From: Candidatus Defluviilinea proxima
Lineage (GTDB): Bacteria > Chloroflexota > Anaerolineae > Anaerolineales > Villigracilaceae
NCBI GenBank assembly: GCA_016721115.1
Contig: JADKIW010000001.1
Location: forward strand, 4,925,942-4,989,941
Direction of reading: 5' to 3'
DNA length: 64,000 nucleotides
Part shown: positions 42,444-50,989 of the stretch, piece by piece
How the letters are laid out: every line of letters starts with the position of its first letter
How positions within the stretch are numbered: position 1 is the stretch's first letter
The notes under the pieces: generated by a model
What the model was told of the DNA's origin: nothing
What the model saw: only the letters and a program-made list of their open reading frames with translations
Database searches by the model: none
Program-made: the position numbers and the translations under genes

Positions 42444-43604
42444 ATGACAGACGTAGTAATTGCAGGAATTGGACAAACAGAAGTCGGCGAGCATTGGGAG
42501 ATCGGCCTGCGTGAGCTTGCCTTCGCCGCGATCAAAGACGCGCTCAAAGATGCGGGCGGTCTCAAACCGCAAGCGTTATTCGTTGGCAACATGCTCGCAC
42601 CGAATCTTTCCAATCAGGCGCATCTCGGCGTGTTGCTCACCGATTACGCAGGCTTGCTCGGTATCGAAGCCGCCACGCTCGAAGCCGCGGGTGCATCGGG
42701 TGGTGCGGCCTTACGGCAGGGCTATCTCGCCGTTGCCAGTGGTATGGTGGATGTTGCCCTCGTTGTCGGCGTGGAAAAGTTCACTGACAAAGTTGGTTCG
42801 GGTGTTGAAGAGGCACTTTCTACTGTGAGCGATTCTGATTTCGAGGCCGTCCACGGCATGACGCCCACCGCTCAAGCCGCGCTCCTCATGAAACGCTATA
42901 TGCACGAAAACGATGTCCCTAAAGATGGTTTCGCTGGATTTGCGATCACCGCACATGCCAACGGAGTTGCCAACAAACGCGCCATGTTCCGCAAAGCCAT
43001 CAAGCCTGAGACATATGCCAAAGCGGAGATCCTCAGCGACCCGCTCAACATGTTTGATATGGCTCCCAATGCGGATGGCGCGGCCGCGCTCGTTCTGACT
43101 CGCCGCGAGTTGCTTCCGTCCGATTGGCATAACCCACTCGTGAAGATTTCTGGCTCCGCCGCTTCGTCAGACACATTGGCACTGCACGACCGTAAGGATG
43201 TGTTGTACTTCGACACTGCACAACTGTCCGCAGGTAAAGCGTTGAAGCAAGCGAATATCATACTTGAAAACATCGACTTGTTTGAATATCACGATACATT
43301 CAGCATCTATGCCGCATTACAACTCGAGGCTGTCGGCTTTGCGATCAAAGGCAGAGGCTGGAAGCTCGCGGCTGATAATGAAATTGGATTGAAGGGAAAG
43401 ATTCCCTGCGCCACAATGGGAGGTATGAAGGCACGTGGATTTGCAGGCGGGGCCGCAGGTGTGTATCAGGCCGTCGACGCAACGATCCAGCTTCGGGGTC
43501 AGGCTGAGGCGAATCAAGTCGCGGGAGCAAAGACCGCGTTGATACAGTCCCTTGGCGGACCCGCATCTACGGCGATCAGTCACGTCCTGCAAAGCTTGGA
43601 TTAA
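42444..43604 (+). CDS. Archaeal-type thiolase homologue lacking catalytic Cys and His
   Basis: The 386 residues align with archaeal acetoacetyl-CoA thiolases along the whole length (DVVIAGIGQTEVGEHWE, LRQGYLAVASGMVDVAL, SSDTLALHDRKD, EYHDTFSIYAAL). The nucleophile block normally reads AACASG; here it is AAGASG (GGT codon). The GHP/GHA His block normally reads GGLKAxGH; here it is GGMKARGFAGGAAG. The HDxF histidine remains. Thiolysis or condensation is therefore unlikely, and a structural role with HMG-CoA synthase and DUF35 is possible. It could also be an independent pseudoenzyme. Confidence 0.85.
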   Translation: MTDVVIAGIGQTEVGEHWEIGLRELAFAAIKDALKDAGGLKPQALFVGNMLAPNLSNQAHLGVLLTDYAGLLGIEAATLEAAGASGGAALRQGYLAVASGMVDVALVVGVEKFTDKVGSGVEEALSTVSDSDFEAVHGMTPTAQAALLMKRYMHENDVPKDGFAGFAITAHANGVANKRAMFRKAIKPETYAKAEILSDPLNMFDMAPNADGAAALVLTRRELLPSDWHNPLVKISGSAASSDTLALHDRKDVLYFDTAQLSAGKALKQANIILENIDLFEYHDTFSIYAALQLEAVGFAIKGRGWKLAADNEIGLKGKIPCATMGGMKARGFAGGAAGVYQAVDATIQLRGQAEANQVAGAKTALIQSLGGPASTAISHVLQSLD

Positions 43605-43605
43605 C

Positions 43606-43662
43606 AGACGATGGACGATAGACCATTGACAATGATGGTCTATCGTCTACGGTCCACGGTCA
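43606..43662. repeat. Dispersed palindromic repeat covering the putative anti-sigma gene 3' end
   Basis: Two inverted arms, GACGATAGACCATTGACAAT and its near complement with TCTATCGTC, extend to GGTCCACGGTCAT. The last codons and stop of the minus-strand gene 43640-44023 (TVDRRR plus stop) lie within it. The related copies are 13771-13822 and 44627-44694. Confidence 0.75.
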
Positions 43663-44023
43663 TATTGATCAAGGTGGGAATTGTAAAAGCGGAAAGAATC
43701 GCCGCCAACCCAAACATCGTCGCAGGGACGAGCCAACGGGCGTTCACTAAATAATCTTGATACAACAGAATCCCTTGAACGCGAAGTTTGGCAAGCATAA
43801 TGGGCGGAAGACTCTGCACCGCAAAGAACAACGCTCCAAGAGATAACGCAATGACCAAGCCCAATACAAGATCGTTCCATGTGAAGAGCGCGGGACGCTG
43901 ATTTGTGTGGATGCGTGCCATCACATCGACAGTGACACTGCGCGGCATGGACGCCAGCGGCTGAGAGTTGAGTGCGTCTTCGATGAGCGCATCTTCTTGT
44001 TGTGGAGTTAAGCGATGATCCAT
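43640..44023 (-). CDS. Putative membrane anti-sigma factor
   Basis: The 127 residues have a charged N-terminus (EDALIEDALNSQPLASMP) and two or three membrane segments (DLVLGLVIALSLGALFF, WLVPATMFGLAAILSAF). It overlaps the ECF sigma gene by 16 bp. Position and topology suggest an anti-sigma factor that holds the sigma at the membrane, but no zinc-binding HxxxCxxC motif is visible. The last residues and stop codon come from a dispersed repeat. Confidence 0.6.
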   Translation of the reverse strand: MDHRLTPQQEDALIEDALNSQPLASMPRSVTVDVMARIHTNQRPALFTWNDLVLGLVIALSLGALFFAVQSLPPIMLAKLRVQGILLYQDYLVNARWLVPATMFGLAAILSAFTIPTLINMTVDRRR

Positions 44024-44574
44024 GAGTCCTCCAATTGAGCGAGCGTTTTGCGGAGTTGTTCCTTCGCGCGGAAAATACCCGTTTTGACAGTACCAAGCGG
44101 CAGGTTAAGAGTCGAGGCGATCTCGTCGTAGGATAGTTCGTTCTGGTAGCGAAGAGTAATCAGCAGTTGGTAATTGGTGTCGAGGTTTTGAATCGCCTGA
44201 CTCAAGCGTTGTCTGGTTTCATTCGATTCAAACTCAGATGCAGGGGAATTGAAGTGCGGTTCGGGGATATCTTCCATCACATCATCGCCAAGGTCATTGA
44301 GGGAACGACGCAAATTGGGCAGGCGGTTGTAGCAAAGATTCGTCACGATGCGATACAGCCACGTGCGAAATTGCGACTGCCCCTTGAAGTTGGGAAGCGC
44401 CGTCCACGCACGGACAAAGGTCTCTTGTGTGAGGTCGAGCGCTTCGTTCTCGTCCTTTACAACACGCATGGCAAGGTTATAGACGTAACGTTGATGCGCA
44501 TCCACAAGGGAAGCAAAGGCATCATGATTGCCTTTCTGCGCCTTCTGGATCAGGGTGGTTTCGGTATCTGCCAT
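44008..44574 (-). CDS. ECF-type RNA polymerase sigma factor
   Basis: The 188 residues contain sigma region 2 (HQRYVYNLAMRVVKDENEALDLTQ split as YNLAMRV and DLTQETFVRAW) and region 4 (QLLITLRYQNELSYDEIA, LPLGTVKTGIFRAKEQLRK). It directs polymerase to a small regulon. A promoter with the same -35 and -10 pattern lies before this gene and before the divergent DUF4097 gene, so it is probably autoregulated. It is co-transcribed with the overlapping putative anti-sigma gene. Confidence 0.94.
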   Translation of the reverse strand: MADTETTLIQKAQKGNHDAFASLVDAHQRYVYNLAMRVVKDENEALDLTQETFVRAWTALPNFKGQSQFRTWLYRIVTNLCYNRLPNLRRSLNDLGDDVMEDIPEPHFNSPASEFESNETRQRLSQAIQNLDTNYQLLITLRYQNELSYDEIASTLNLPLGTVKTGIFRAKEQLRKTLAQLEDSWIIA

Positions 44575-44588
44575 ACGGTCTCTACAGG

Positions 44589-44618
44589 GTTAGACAGGGG
44601 AAAACGGAAAAAGTTTCA
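44589..44618 (-). promoter_or_regulatory. Putative ECF promoter of the sigma gene
   Basis: On the minus strand: TGAAACTTTTTC (44618-44607), 8 nt, then CCTGTCTAAC (44598-44589). The divergent promoter at 44700-44729 has the same -35 word, spacing and CCTGTCNAAC box. The leader to ATG 44574 would be under 12 nt. Confidence 0.7.
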
Positions 44619-44626
44619 GGCTTCGC

Positions 44627-44694
44627 CGACCATAGACCATGGACAATAGACGATGACCACTGCTCCATGGTCCACGGTCTATGGTCCATCGTCC
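44627..44694. repeat. Dispersed GACCAT/ATGGTC repeat between divergent ECF promoters
   Basis: CGACCATAGACCATGGACAA and CCATGGTCCACGGTC with TATGGTCCATCGTCC make a set of inverted arms. It belongs to the family at 13771-13822 and 43606-43662. Confidence 0.7.
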
Positions 44695-44699
44695 AAATG

Positions 44700-44729
44700 T
44701 GAAACTTTTTCGCAAACCGCCTGTCAAAC
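44700..44729 (+). promoter_or_regulatory. Putative ECF promoter of the DUF4097 gene
   Basis: TGAAACTTTTTC (44700-44711), 8 nt, CCTGTCAAAC (44720-44729). It matches the promoter of the divergent sigma gene, so the adhesin-like protein is a probable direct target. The leader is about 75 nt to ATG 44812. Confidence 0.7.
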
Positions 44730-44811
44730 GTAGTGACAACATATAATGCCCATTGCGTTTACAAAATGCACAATTTATAAACACAACGGGTATAACACAA
44801 GGAGAACGAAA

Positions 44812-46137
44812 ATGAAAAGACCTATTGTAATAACCCTTTTAGTATTGGCACTATTGTTTGTGCTTGCGGGCATTGGCGGGGTGGTATTCTTTGCCACACG
44901 CGGTAGTGGGGATTTCTTCACTGGAAGAATGACAGATCATGCCACCATTGAAGAGAACAAAATTCTCAAAGTGGATGCGGAAACCCCAGTCAAATTGAAA
45001 GTAGTTAATGGGGCAGGGAATGTCACGATCATCGGTGCGGATGTAACAACAGTTCAGGTCGATGTGGTAAAGACCGCTTACGCCACATCACAAGCTCGCG
45101 CAGACGAGGAAGTAAAAAAGATCAAATACGATATTGATCAAGCTGGCAACACCATTACGCTTACATATGAATACCCCACCATACGCACCAGCCCGCCCAA
45201 TATTCCCACATTTAACACTAATTCAGACACCGTGGATTTCGTTGTCACTGTTCCTACTGAAGCAACAATTGACATTAACACCAAACTAGGTGAAGTGAGT
45301 GTCACAAGCATCAAAGGGAATGTCGCAATTGACAATAGCTTTGGCGATATAAGCGTACAAAATATCGAAGGCGCGCTGACGGTCTCGAACAACAGCGGCG
45401 AGATAGAAGCCACAGGCATCAAGGCTGGCTCTGACAATATCGAATTGAATTCAGACTTTGGCAACATCACCCTTGAACAAGCCAATGCCGCCAATATCAC
45501 CTTCGACTCAAATAGCGGCAAGGTTACGCTCAAAGATGTCAATGCCACAGGTGACTTCTCCAGCAATTCCGATTTTGGCGACACAAAGTTCGAGAATGGC
45601 ACCGCCGCATCGGTCACCATTGAATCCAAAAGCGGCAAGGTCGCATTGACCAAGGTCAAAGTTAGCAAGCTCATCAAAGTACAGGATGATTTCGGCGATA
45701 TCACATTGACACAGGCCATGGCCACATCGTATGACCTGCACACCAACAGCGGCTCAGTCACAGTGGATGGCGCAAAAGGCACACTCAAAGCGTACACAGA
45801 TTTCGGCAACATCGAAGTTACAAATGCCCAAGCTGTCACGCTCAACCTTGTGACCAAGAGTGGCAGTGTTGAATTCAGCGGCTCGCTTGGCACAGGCCCA
45901 CATACAGTCGCGACCGATTTTGGCAACATCACACTCGCTCTGCCCACCGACTCAAAACTGGATGTGGATCTCAAAACCGATTTCGGCAAGATCAAATCAG
46001 ATCTACCCATCACGGTCACAGTAACGGGAAGTTCAAGCAGTGATAAGGAAGAGATCGCAGGAGCCGTCAACGGCGGCGGCGCACAACTCACAGTCAAAAC
46101 GAACAGCGGCAGCATCAACATCAATGCCATGAAGTAA
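44812..46137 (+). CDS. Membrane-anchored DUF4097-type beta-helix protein
   Basis: ATG 44812 follows AAGGAGAACGAA and gives 441 residues. An N-terminal membrane segment (about 4-30) is followed by an extracytoplasmic domain of repeated strands, alternating between a DFGNI/DFGDI-like and a NSGxV/KSGKV-like turn about every 20-40 residues. This is the right-handed beta-helix pattern of the DUF4097 adhesin-like family. The gene has an ECF promoter matching its divergent sigma neighbour and is closed by a terminator. Its function is probably in envelope stress or surface structure; not established. Confidence 0.85.
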   Translation: MKRPIVITLLVLALLFVLAGIGGVVFFATRGSGDFFTGRMTDHATIEENKILKVDAETPVKLKVVNGAGNVTIIGADVTTVQVDVVKTAYATSQARADEEVKKIKYDIDQAGNTITLTYEYPTIRTSPPNIPTFNTNSDTVDFVVTVPTEATIDINTKLGEVSVTSIKGNVAIDNSFGDISVQNIEGALTVSNNSGEIEATGIKAGSDNIELNSDFGNITLEQANAANITFDSNSGKVTLKDVNATGDFSSNSDFGDTKFENGTAASVTIESKSGKVALTKVKVSKLIKVQDDFGDITLTQAMATSYDLHTNSGSVTVDGAKGTLKAYTDFGNIEVTNAQAVTLNLVTKSGSVEFSGSLGTGPHTVATDFGNITLALPTDSKLDVDLKTDFGKIKSDLPITVTVTGSSSSDKEEIAGAVNGGGAQLTVKTNSGSININAMK

Positions 46138-46142
46138 AATTA

Positions 46143-46175
46143 CAGGGCGTGGAAAAAATCCACGCCCTGCTTTTT
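46143..46175 (+). terminator. Terminator of the DUF4097 gene
   Basis: CAGGGCGTGGA and TCCACGCCCTG form an 11-bp stem with a 5-nt loop, followed by CTTTTT. It lies between the DUF4097 gene and the next membrane gene. Confidence 0.88.
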
Positions 46176-46189
46176 CGAAAGGAACTCTC

Positions 46190-46525
46190 ATGGACGGACT
46201 CATCCCCTGCCTTGGCATCGTCACCATACTCATCATAATTTTCGGCTTCCTCGCTTTCCTGCGTTACATGAACTACAAAGAAACCCTCGCCCTCGCCGAA
46301 AAAGGTCTCACCAAACCCGAAGGCAAACCAACCAGCAATCTTTTACGTTGGGGGATCGTCATCTCTGCACTTGGATTCGCACTCTCAGTCGGACTCTACC
46401 CGATCGGCTTTGGTTCTGGCAACGATTACCCGCTTCACCTCGGACCGTGGATGTTGGGAGGCTTCGTCCCGCTTTTTCTTGGCCTCGGGCTGATTCTCAT
46501 TCACTATTTGACAGATAAGAATTGA
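46190..46525 (+). CDS. Small membrane protein (DUF6249-like)
   Basis: The 111 residues have three hydrophobic segments (about 7-27, 54-74, 86-107) with the charged turn MNYKETLALAEKGL between the first two, which is typical of DUF6249 proteins often found downstream of ECF sigma units. GAAAGGAACTC precedes the start. The function is unknown. Confidence 0.75.
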   Translation: MDGLIPCLGIVTILIIIFGFLAFLRYMNYKETLALAEKGLTKPEGKPTSNLLRWGIVISALGFALSVGLYPIGFGSGNDYPLHLGPWMLGGFVPLFLGLGLILIHYLTDKN

Positions 46526-46568
46526 TAATTTGGATTCAGCCAGCTTGCTGGCGTATTGCAGTAGCAAG

Positions 46569-48272
46569 CTACTGCATTCCATAGTTAACATCCAACCACA
46601 TGGATTGGTACGGCTTTAGCAAAAGTTTCCCATCCACCGAACGGTTCGTGAACAGATCACGGACCGTTTTGTTTATGGGGTTCTCAATCTCCAATTCTTG
46701 CACCGTAACATTTTGCAAGCACAACACTTGTTTCGACTCATCAGGAGAAGTTCGCAGAACAGCAAATATCCCCTTACCCACATCCAAAACTTTTTGTCCA
46801 CCATGCGGGTCAAACGCGGACGTGGATGAACGTGCGGTCAACAGCTCACGATAATGAGTGAATACTTTTGAGCGGAGAGAGTTTGCATCAGCCAATTGTT
46901 TTTCCAGATCGACTCGTTCCAATTTCTGGCGATTGATCGTGCGGTTATGTTTTGTCTGCCCCACGCCTTCTTTCCAATTACGGGAACCAAACAAACTGTG
47001 GAAGTAAATGCCAGGCATACCAACGATGGTCAGCATAATCGCCTGCGCCGCCATGAAGCGATCCACTTGCAGATCAAGAGACTCGTCACTGGCTGGGTCG
47101 GATAGTGCGTCGAAGTAATTGATGTTCATCTCATACGGGCTCTTCGTCCCGTCACTGTTATGTTTGTACGAGATCAAGCCACCGTGAGCGAGAGTCTGTT
47201 CGACGAGGGAGTCAATGTCAGTGTTAGATAAGATGCCTCGAGCAGGATTCAGCCCCACCCCGTCATGTGAGGCGAGGAAGTTGAAAAAGGTCGTTCGGTC
47301 AGAGGGAAGTGTCAGACTCGAAGCCCATCCAGATAAAACGCTTGCATCGCCCGTGCGGAAGGTGTGAAGGACAAGCGGCGGTAATGCAAAATTGTAGACG
47401 AGTTGCGCCTCATTCTTGCCATCACCAAAATAGGAAATGTTATCGGTATGCGGAACGTTGGTCTCGGTGATGAGGTAGACATGCGGGGCAACATCATCGA
47501 GAACGGCGCGCAGGAGTTGAATGACAGCATGCGTTTGGGGAAGATGAATACAGGTTGTTCCGATCTGCTTCCAGAGATACGCGATGGCATCAAGACGGAT
47601 GAACTGCACGCCACGTTGGGCATACATGAGGAGAACATCGAAGATCTCAAGCAAAACATCGGGGTTTTTAAAATCGAGATCCACCTGATCGGCGCTGAAG
47701 GTCGTCCACACTTTGCGTTTGCCTGCAGTGGTTTCGTATTCAGTGAGCAACGGCAACGCACGCGGGCGGACAACTTGCGAGAGATCGGGGTCGCCTTCGA
47801 CCGTGACAAAATAATCGTTATACGGCTTTTCGTTCTGCAAGAATTTCTGAAACCATTCCCCCTGCGCGGACATATGATTGATAACACCATCGAACATCAA
47901 GCGAAAGTGTTTGCTAAGTTCTTCGACATTCTGCCAATCGCCAAGGGCAGAATCCACCTCACGATAGTCTTTGACCGAGAAGCCATCATCTGACGACCAG
48001 GGATAGAACGGCAAAATGTGAACACCACCCATGACACCGCGCAAATGTGACTCGCAAAACTCAGCGAGTGTTTGCAGATGTGCCTTTCCTTTTTCCTGCA
48101 CCTGATCGCCATAAGTGATGAGAAGGGAATCGCGTTCACTCAACGAAGCGTTCTGCGGTTTCGAAATGCGACCTCGATAACGGTCAATCAATTTCAATAA
48201 ACGTGGTTCAATCTGCGATGCAAGTTCGACATTATAAATTTGGGCGAGTAATGTGGTATAAAAAGTTTGCAT
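46569..48272 (-). CDS. GH13_18 sugar phosphorylase (sucrose / glucosylglycerate phosphorylase-like)
   Basis: The 567 residues are a glycoside hydrolase family 13 subfamily 18 enzyme. HILPFYPWSSDDGFSVKDY, FDGVINHMSAQGEWF, FIRLDAIAYLWK (nucleophilic Asp), LITETNVPH (acid/base Glu) and FLASHDGVG (third acid) are all present, with a (beta/alpha)8 barrel order. Family members phosphorolyse sucrose, glucosylglycerate or sucrose 6-phosphate. The divergent glucosyl-3-phosphoglycerate synthase fusion makes glucosylglycerate the more likely substrate. No signal peptide. Confidence 0.88.
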   Translation of the reverse strand: MQTFYTTLLAQIYNVELASQIEPRLLKLIDRYRGRISKPQNASLSERDSLLITYGDQVQEKGKAHLQTLAEFCESHLRGVMGGVHILPFYPWSSDDGFSVKDYREVDSALGDWQNVEELSKHFRLMFDGVINHMSAQGEWFQKFLQNEKPYNDYFVTVEGDPDLSQVVRPRALPLLTEYETTAGKRKVWTTFSADQVDLDFKNPDVLLEIFDVLLMYAQRGVQFIRLDAIAYLWKQIGTTCIHLPQTHAVIQLLRAVLDDVAPHVYLITETNVPHTDNISYFGDGKNEAQLVYNFALPPLVLHTFRTGDASVLSGWASSLTLPSDRTTFFNFLASHDGVGLNPARGILSNTDIDSLVEQTLAHGGLISYKHNSDGTKSPYEMNINYFDALSDPASDESLDLQVDRFMAAQAIMLTIVGMPGIYFHSLFGSRNWKEGVGQTKHNRTINRQKLERVDLEKQLADANSLRSKVFTHYRELLTARSSTSAFDPHGGQKVLDVGKGIFAVLRTSPDESKQVLCLQNVTVQELEIENPINKTVRDLFTNRSVDGKLLLKPYQSMWLDVNYGMQ

Positions 48273-48425
48273 AATGTATTGTACTGCAACAATTTTAGGG
48301 GACCTTTCATGAACAACATTACGCGAGGGTGCTTCGCACCTCTGGTTCGATTCATTTACCCATATAGGCGACCGCAGTACACAAAAGACACAATATTAAT
48401 AATTTAAAGAGGAGATAACATCACC

Positions 48426-49766
48426 ATGACACTATCAAGACGCATTGGCTTTATATCCACACGTTTTGCAGGGACAGATGGTGTATCACTGGAAACATCC
48501 AAGTGGGCAATTGTCCTTGAAAGAATGGGACATCGATGCTTTTACTTTGCTGGCGTTTGTGACCGTCCAGAGGAGGTCAGTTACGTGGTGCCCGAAGCTT
48601 TTTACCGCCACCCAACCATTCATGCCATCAACGAGCAGGCGTATCAAGGCACATGGGGCAGTTTGCATGAAGGACGTCAGAGACACCCTGAGATCGGGGA
48701 ATTGCATCAGGATTTCTTTTCGGTATACATTCGCCCCGCCACCGTCACACAGCGCATCCATGAGTTGCGGTTCTACATCAAAGAGGAGCTTTACAAGTTT
48801 GCGCACAAATTCAAGCTCGAAGCGCTCATCATCGAAAATGCCAGCACCATCCCATTGAACATCCCGCTAGGGCTTGCGATCACAGAGTTCATTGCTGAGA
48901 CGGGCTATCCAGTCATTGCACATCATCACGATTTTCATTGGGAACGTCAGCGTTTCATGAACAACAGCGTGCGAGATTATCTGGCAATGGCCTTCCCGCC
49001 CAACCTGCCATCCATTCAACATGTGGTCATCAACTCGATACAAGAACATCAACTCGCCATGCGCACAGGGGTCGCCGCCATGCAGATTCCCAATGTAATG
49101 GATTTCGACTCTCCCCCTCCGCCTTTGGATGAGTACACAAAAACGGTTCGCGCGGACCTTGGGCTTGCTCCTGATCAATATCTTATTCTTCAGCCGACAC
49201 GTATCATTCAACGCAAGGGCATCGAACATGCCATTGAGTTGACGCGCCGCCTCGGCCTGCCCGCAGAGTTGGTCATCTCACATGCGGCTGGCGATGAAGG
49301 GACAGATTACGAAAAACGTGTCCGTGAATTTGCGGCATTTCTGGATGTCAAAGTTAATTTTGAGTCGGCAGTTGTCGGCGAGGAAAGAGGCGTCACACCT
49401 GAGGGAAGGAAGGTCTACACACTGGGAGATGTGTATCCGTATGCAGACCTCGTCACGTATCCATCCTCCATTGAGGGATTTGGAAACGCATTTCTCGAGG
49501 CTGTGTACTTCAAACGTCCCATCGTGGTGAACAATTACTCCATTTACGAAGCGGATATCAAGCCGAAGGGATTCAAAGTGGTCGAGTTCGATGGCTACAT
49601 CAGCGAGAGGACTCTGGCAGAGACACGTTTCGTCTTGAAGAATCCCGAGTTGACCGCTGAAGAATCAGAACACAACTTTGAGTTGGCAAAACGCTACTAC
49701 TCATTCACCATGCTCGAAAGAAGGTTGGGACATTTGCTGGCAAACTGTTTTGGAGAGTACGCATGA
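48426..49766 (+). CDS. GT4-family glycosyltransferase
   Basis: The 446 residues have the GT-B fold of family 4: GFISTRFAGTDGVSLETSKW at the start and, near the C-terminus, YPSSIEGFGNAFLEAVYFKRP, the nucleotide-sugar-binding E-x7-E motif. GAGGAGATAAC precedes the start. The next glycosyltransferase overlaps by 4 bp (ATGA). Within a glucosylglycerate cluster it might add mannose or glucose to glucosylglycerate; that is inference. Confidence 0.85.
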   Translation: MTLSRRIGFISTRFAGTDGVSLETSKWAIVLERMGHRCFYFAGVCDRPEEVSYVVPEAFYRHPTIHAINEQAYQGTWGSLHEGRQRHPEIGELHQDFFSVYIRPATVTQRIHELRFYIKEELYKFAHKFKLEALIIENASTIPLNIPLGLAITEFIAETGYPVIAHHHDFHWERQRFMNNSVRDYLAMAFPPNLPSIQHVVINSIQEHQLAMRTGVAAMQIPNVMDFDSPPPPLDEYTKTVRADLGLAPDQYLILQPTRIIQRKGIEHAIELTRRLGLPAELVISHAAGDEGTDYEKRVREFAAFLDVKVNFESAVVGEERGVTPEGRKVYTLGDVYPYADLVTYPSSIEGFGNAFLEAVYFKRPIVVNNYSIYEADIKPKGFKVVEFDGYISERTLAETRFVLKNPELTAEESEHNFELAKRYYSFTMLERRLGHLLANCFGEYA

Positions 49767-50989
49767 AAATTTCGTTATTGCATTATTCATCACCGCCCAT
49801 CGTGGGAGGCGTGGAAAGTGTGCTGGCACATCACGCCCGCTTGATGATGAGCGCAGGCCACGAGGTGACAATCCTTGCAGGGCGAGGTGAGCAGTTCGAT
49901 GAAAGGATCAATCTGAAGATCCTGCCAAAGTTGGATTCCCGTCACCCTGATGTAATGGAGGTAAAGGGCTCGTTGGACGTTGGTAAATACACACCCGCCT
50001 TCGACAAACTGCGTGACGAGATCAAAGTGGAGTTGTTTGAAGCTCTCAGAGATTGCGATGTGTTGATCGCGCATAATGTCGCTTCGCTATCGAAGAACCT
50101 CGCACTGACAGCAGTTCTGCACGAAGGAAGCCAGAGTCCTAACTTCCCCAAACTTATTTTGTGGCATCACGATCTGGCATGGACAACGCCACGTTATCAA
50201 GATGAGTTGCATGATGGGTACCCGTGGGACTTGTTACGAACGTATTGGGAGGGTGCATCACAAGTTGTTATCTCCAAACTGCGACAGGATGAACTGGCTG
50301 AGTTGTACGGGATCGCAAGAGAATCGATTCACGTTATTCCCAACGGCGTAGATTTGAATGCCTTCTTCAAGTTCGAGAGCAAGACCATCGAGTTGATCGA
50401 GAGGTTGAACCTGATGGAGGCTGACCCGCTCTTTCTTCTGCCTGTCCGCCTGACGACGCGTAAGAACATCGAGCTCGCCATTCAAGCGATGGCTGAAGTG
50501 CGTAAGGATTTTCCCAAAGCGATGCTGGTGGTCACAGGGCCAGAAGGGCCACATAACCCGAAGAATAAAGCTTATAGAGAAAAACTGCTTTCGATGCGGG
50601 ATGCATTGGAGTTGCAGAGCACTGTCCATTTTTTGGCAGAAGTGACGAACGAGTTCATGCCCGATGAGGTCATCGCAGATTTCTATCGCATTGCCGATGC
50701 GCTGTTCATGCCTAGCCACGAGGAGGGATTTGGCATTCCTATCATCGAGGCGGCATTCAGTAAGATGCCCGTCTTCTGCGCGGACATTCCCGTCCTACGT
50801 GAACTGGCGGGAGAGGACGCAACGTATTTTGATCCAGATGCGAATCCGCTTGAGGTGGCGAAGCAGATCAAAGTCAGGTTGGAGGCGGAAATTACGTCAA
50901 GGTGGGGACGAAAAGCAAAACACAGTTATTCATGGGGACAAATCTATGCAAAGCATATTGTCCCGTTACTTGAGGAGGTAATCAAATGA
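49763..50989 (+). CDS. GT4-family glycosyltransferase
   Basis: The 408 residues belong to GT4. MKISLLHYSSPPIVGGVESVL is the N-terminal glycine-rich loop, and PSHEEGFGIPIIEAAFSKMPV the E-x7-E donor site. It overlaps both neighbours by 4 bp, so three genes (48426-53334) are translationally coupled. The acceptor is unknown. Confidence 0.87.
   Translation: MKISLLHYSSPPIVGGVESVLAHHARLMMSAGHEVTILAGRGEQFDERINLKILPKLDSRHPDVMEVKGSLDVGKYTPAFDKLRDEIKVELFEALRDCDVLIAHNVASLSKNLALTAVLHEGSQSPNFPKLILWHHDLAWTTPRYQDELHDGYPWDLLRTYWEGASQVVISKLRQDELAELYGIARESIHVIPNGVDLNAFFKFESKTIELIERLNLMEADPLFLLPVRLTTRKNIELAIQAMAEVRKDFPKAMLVVTGPEGPHNPKNKAYREKLLSMRDALELQSTVHFLAEVTNEFMPDEVIADFYRIADALFMPSHEEGFGIPIIEAAFSKMPVFCADIPVLRELAGEDATYFDPDANPLEVAKQIKVRLEAEITSRWGRKAKHSYSWGQIYAKHIVPLLEEVIK

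Noticed and set aside
45138..46130. A 330-codon frame antisense to the DUF4097 gene.
   Set aside because: It mirrors the repeated codons of the plus-strand gene, has low complexity (Leu, Ser, Val, Pro) and no family signature. The plus strand has an SD, a membrane anchor and a promoter.
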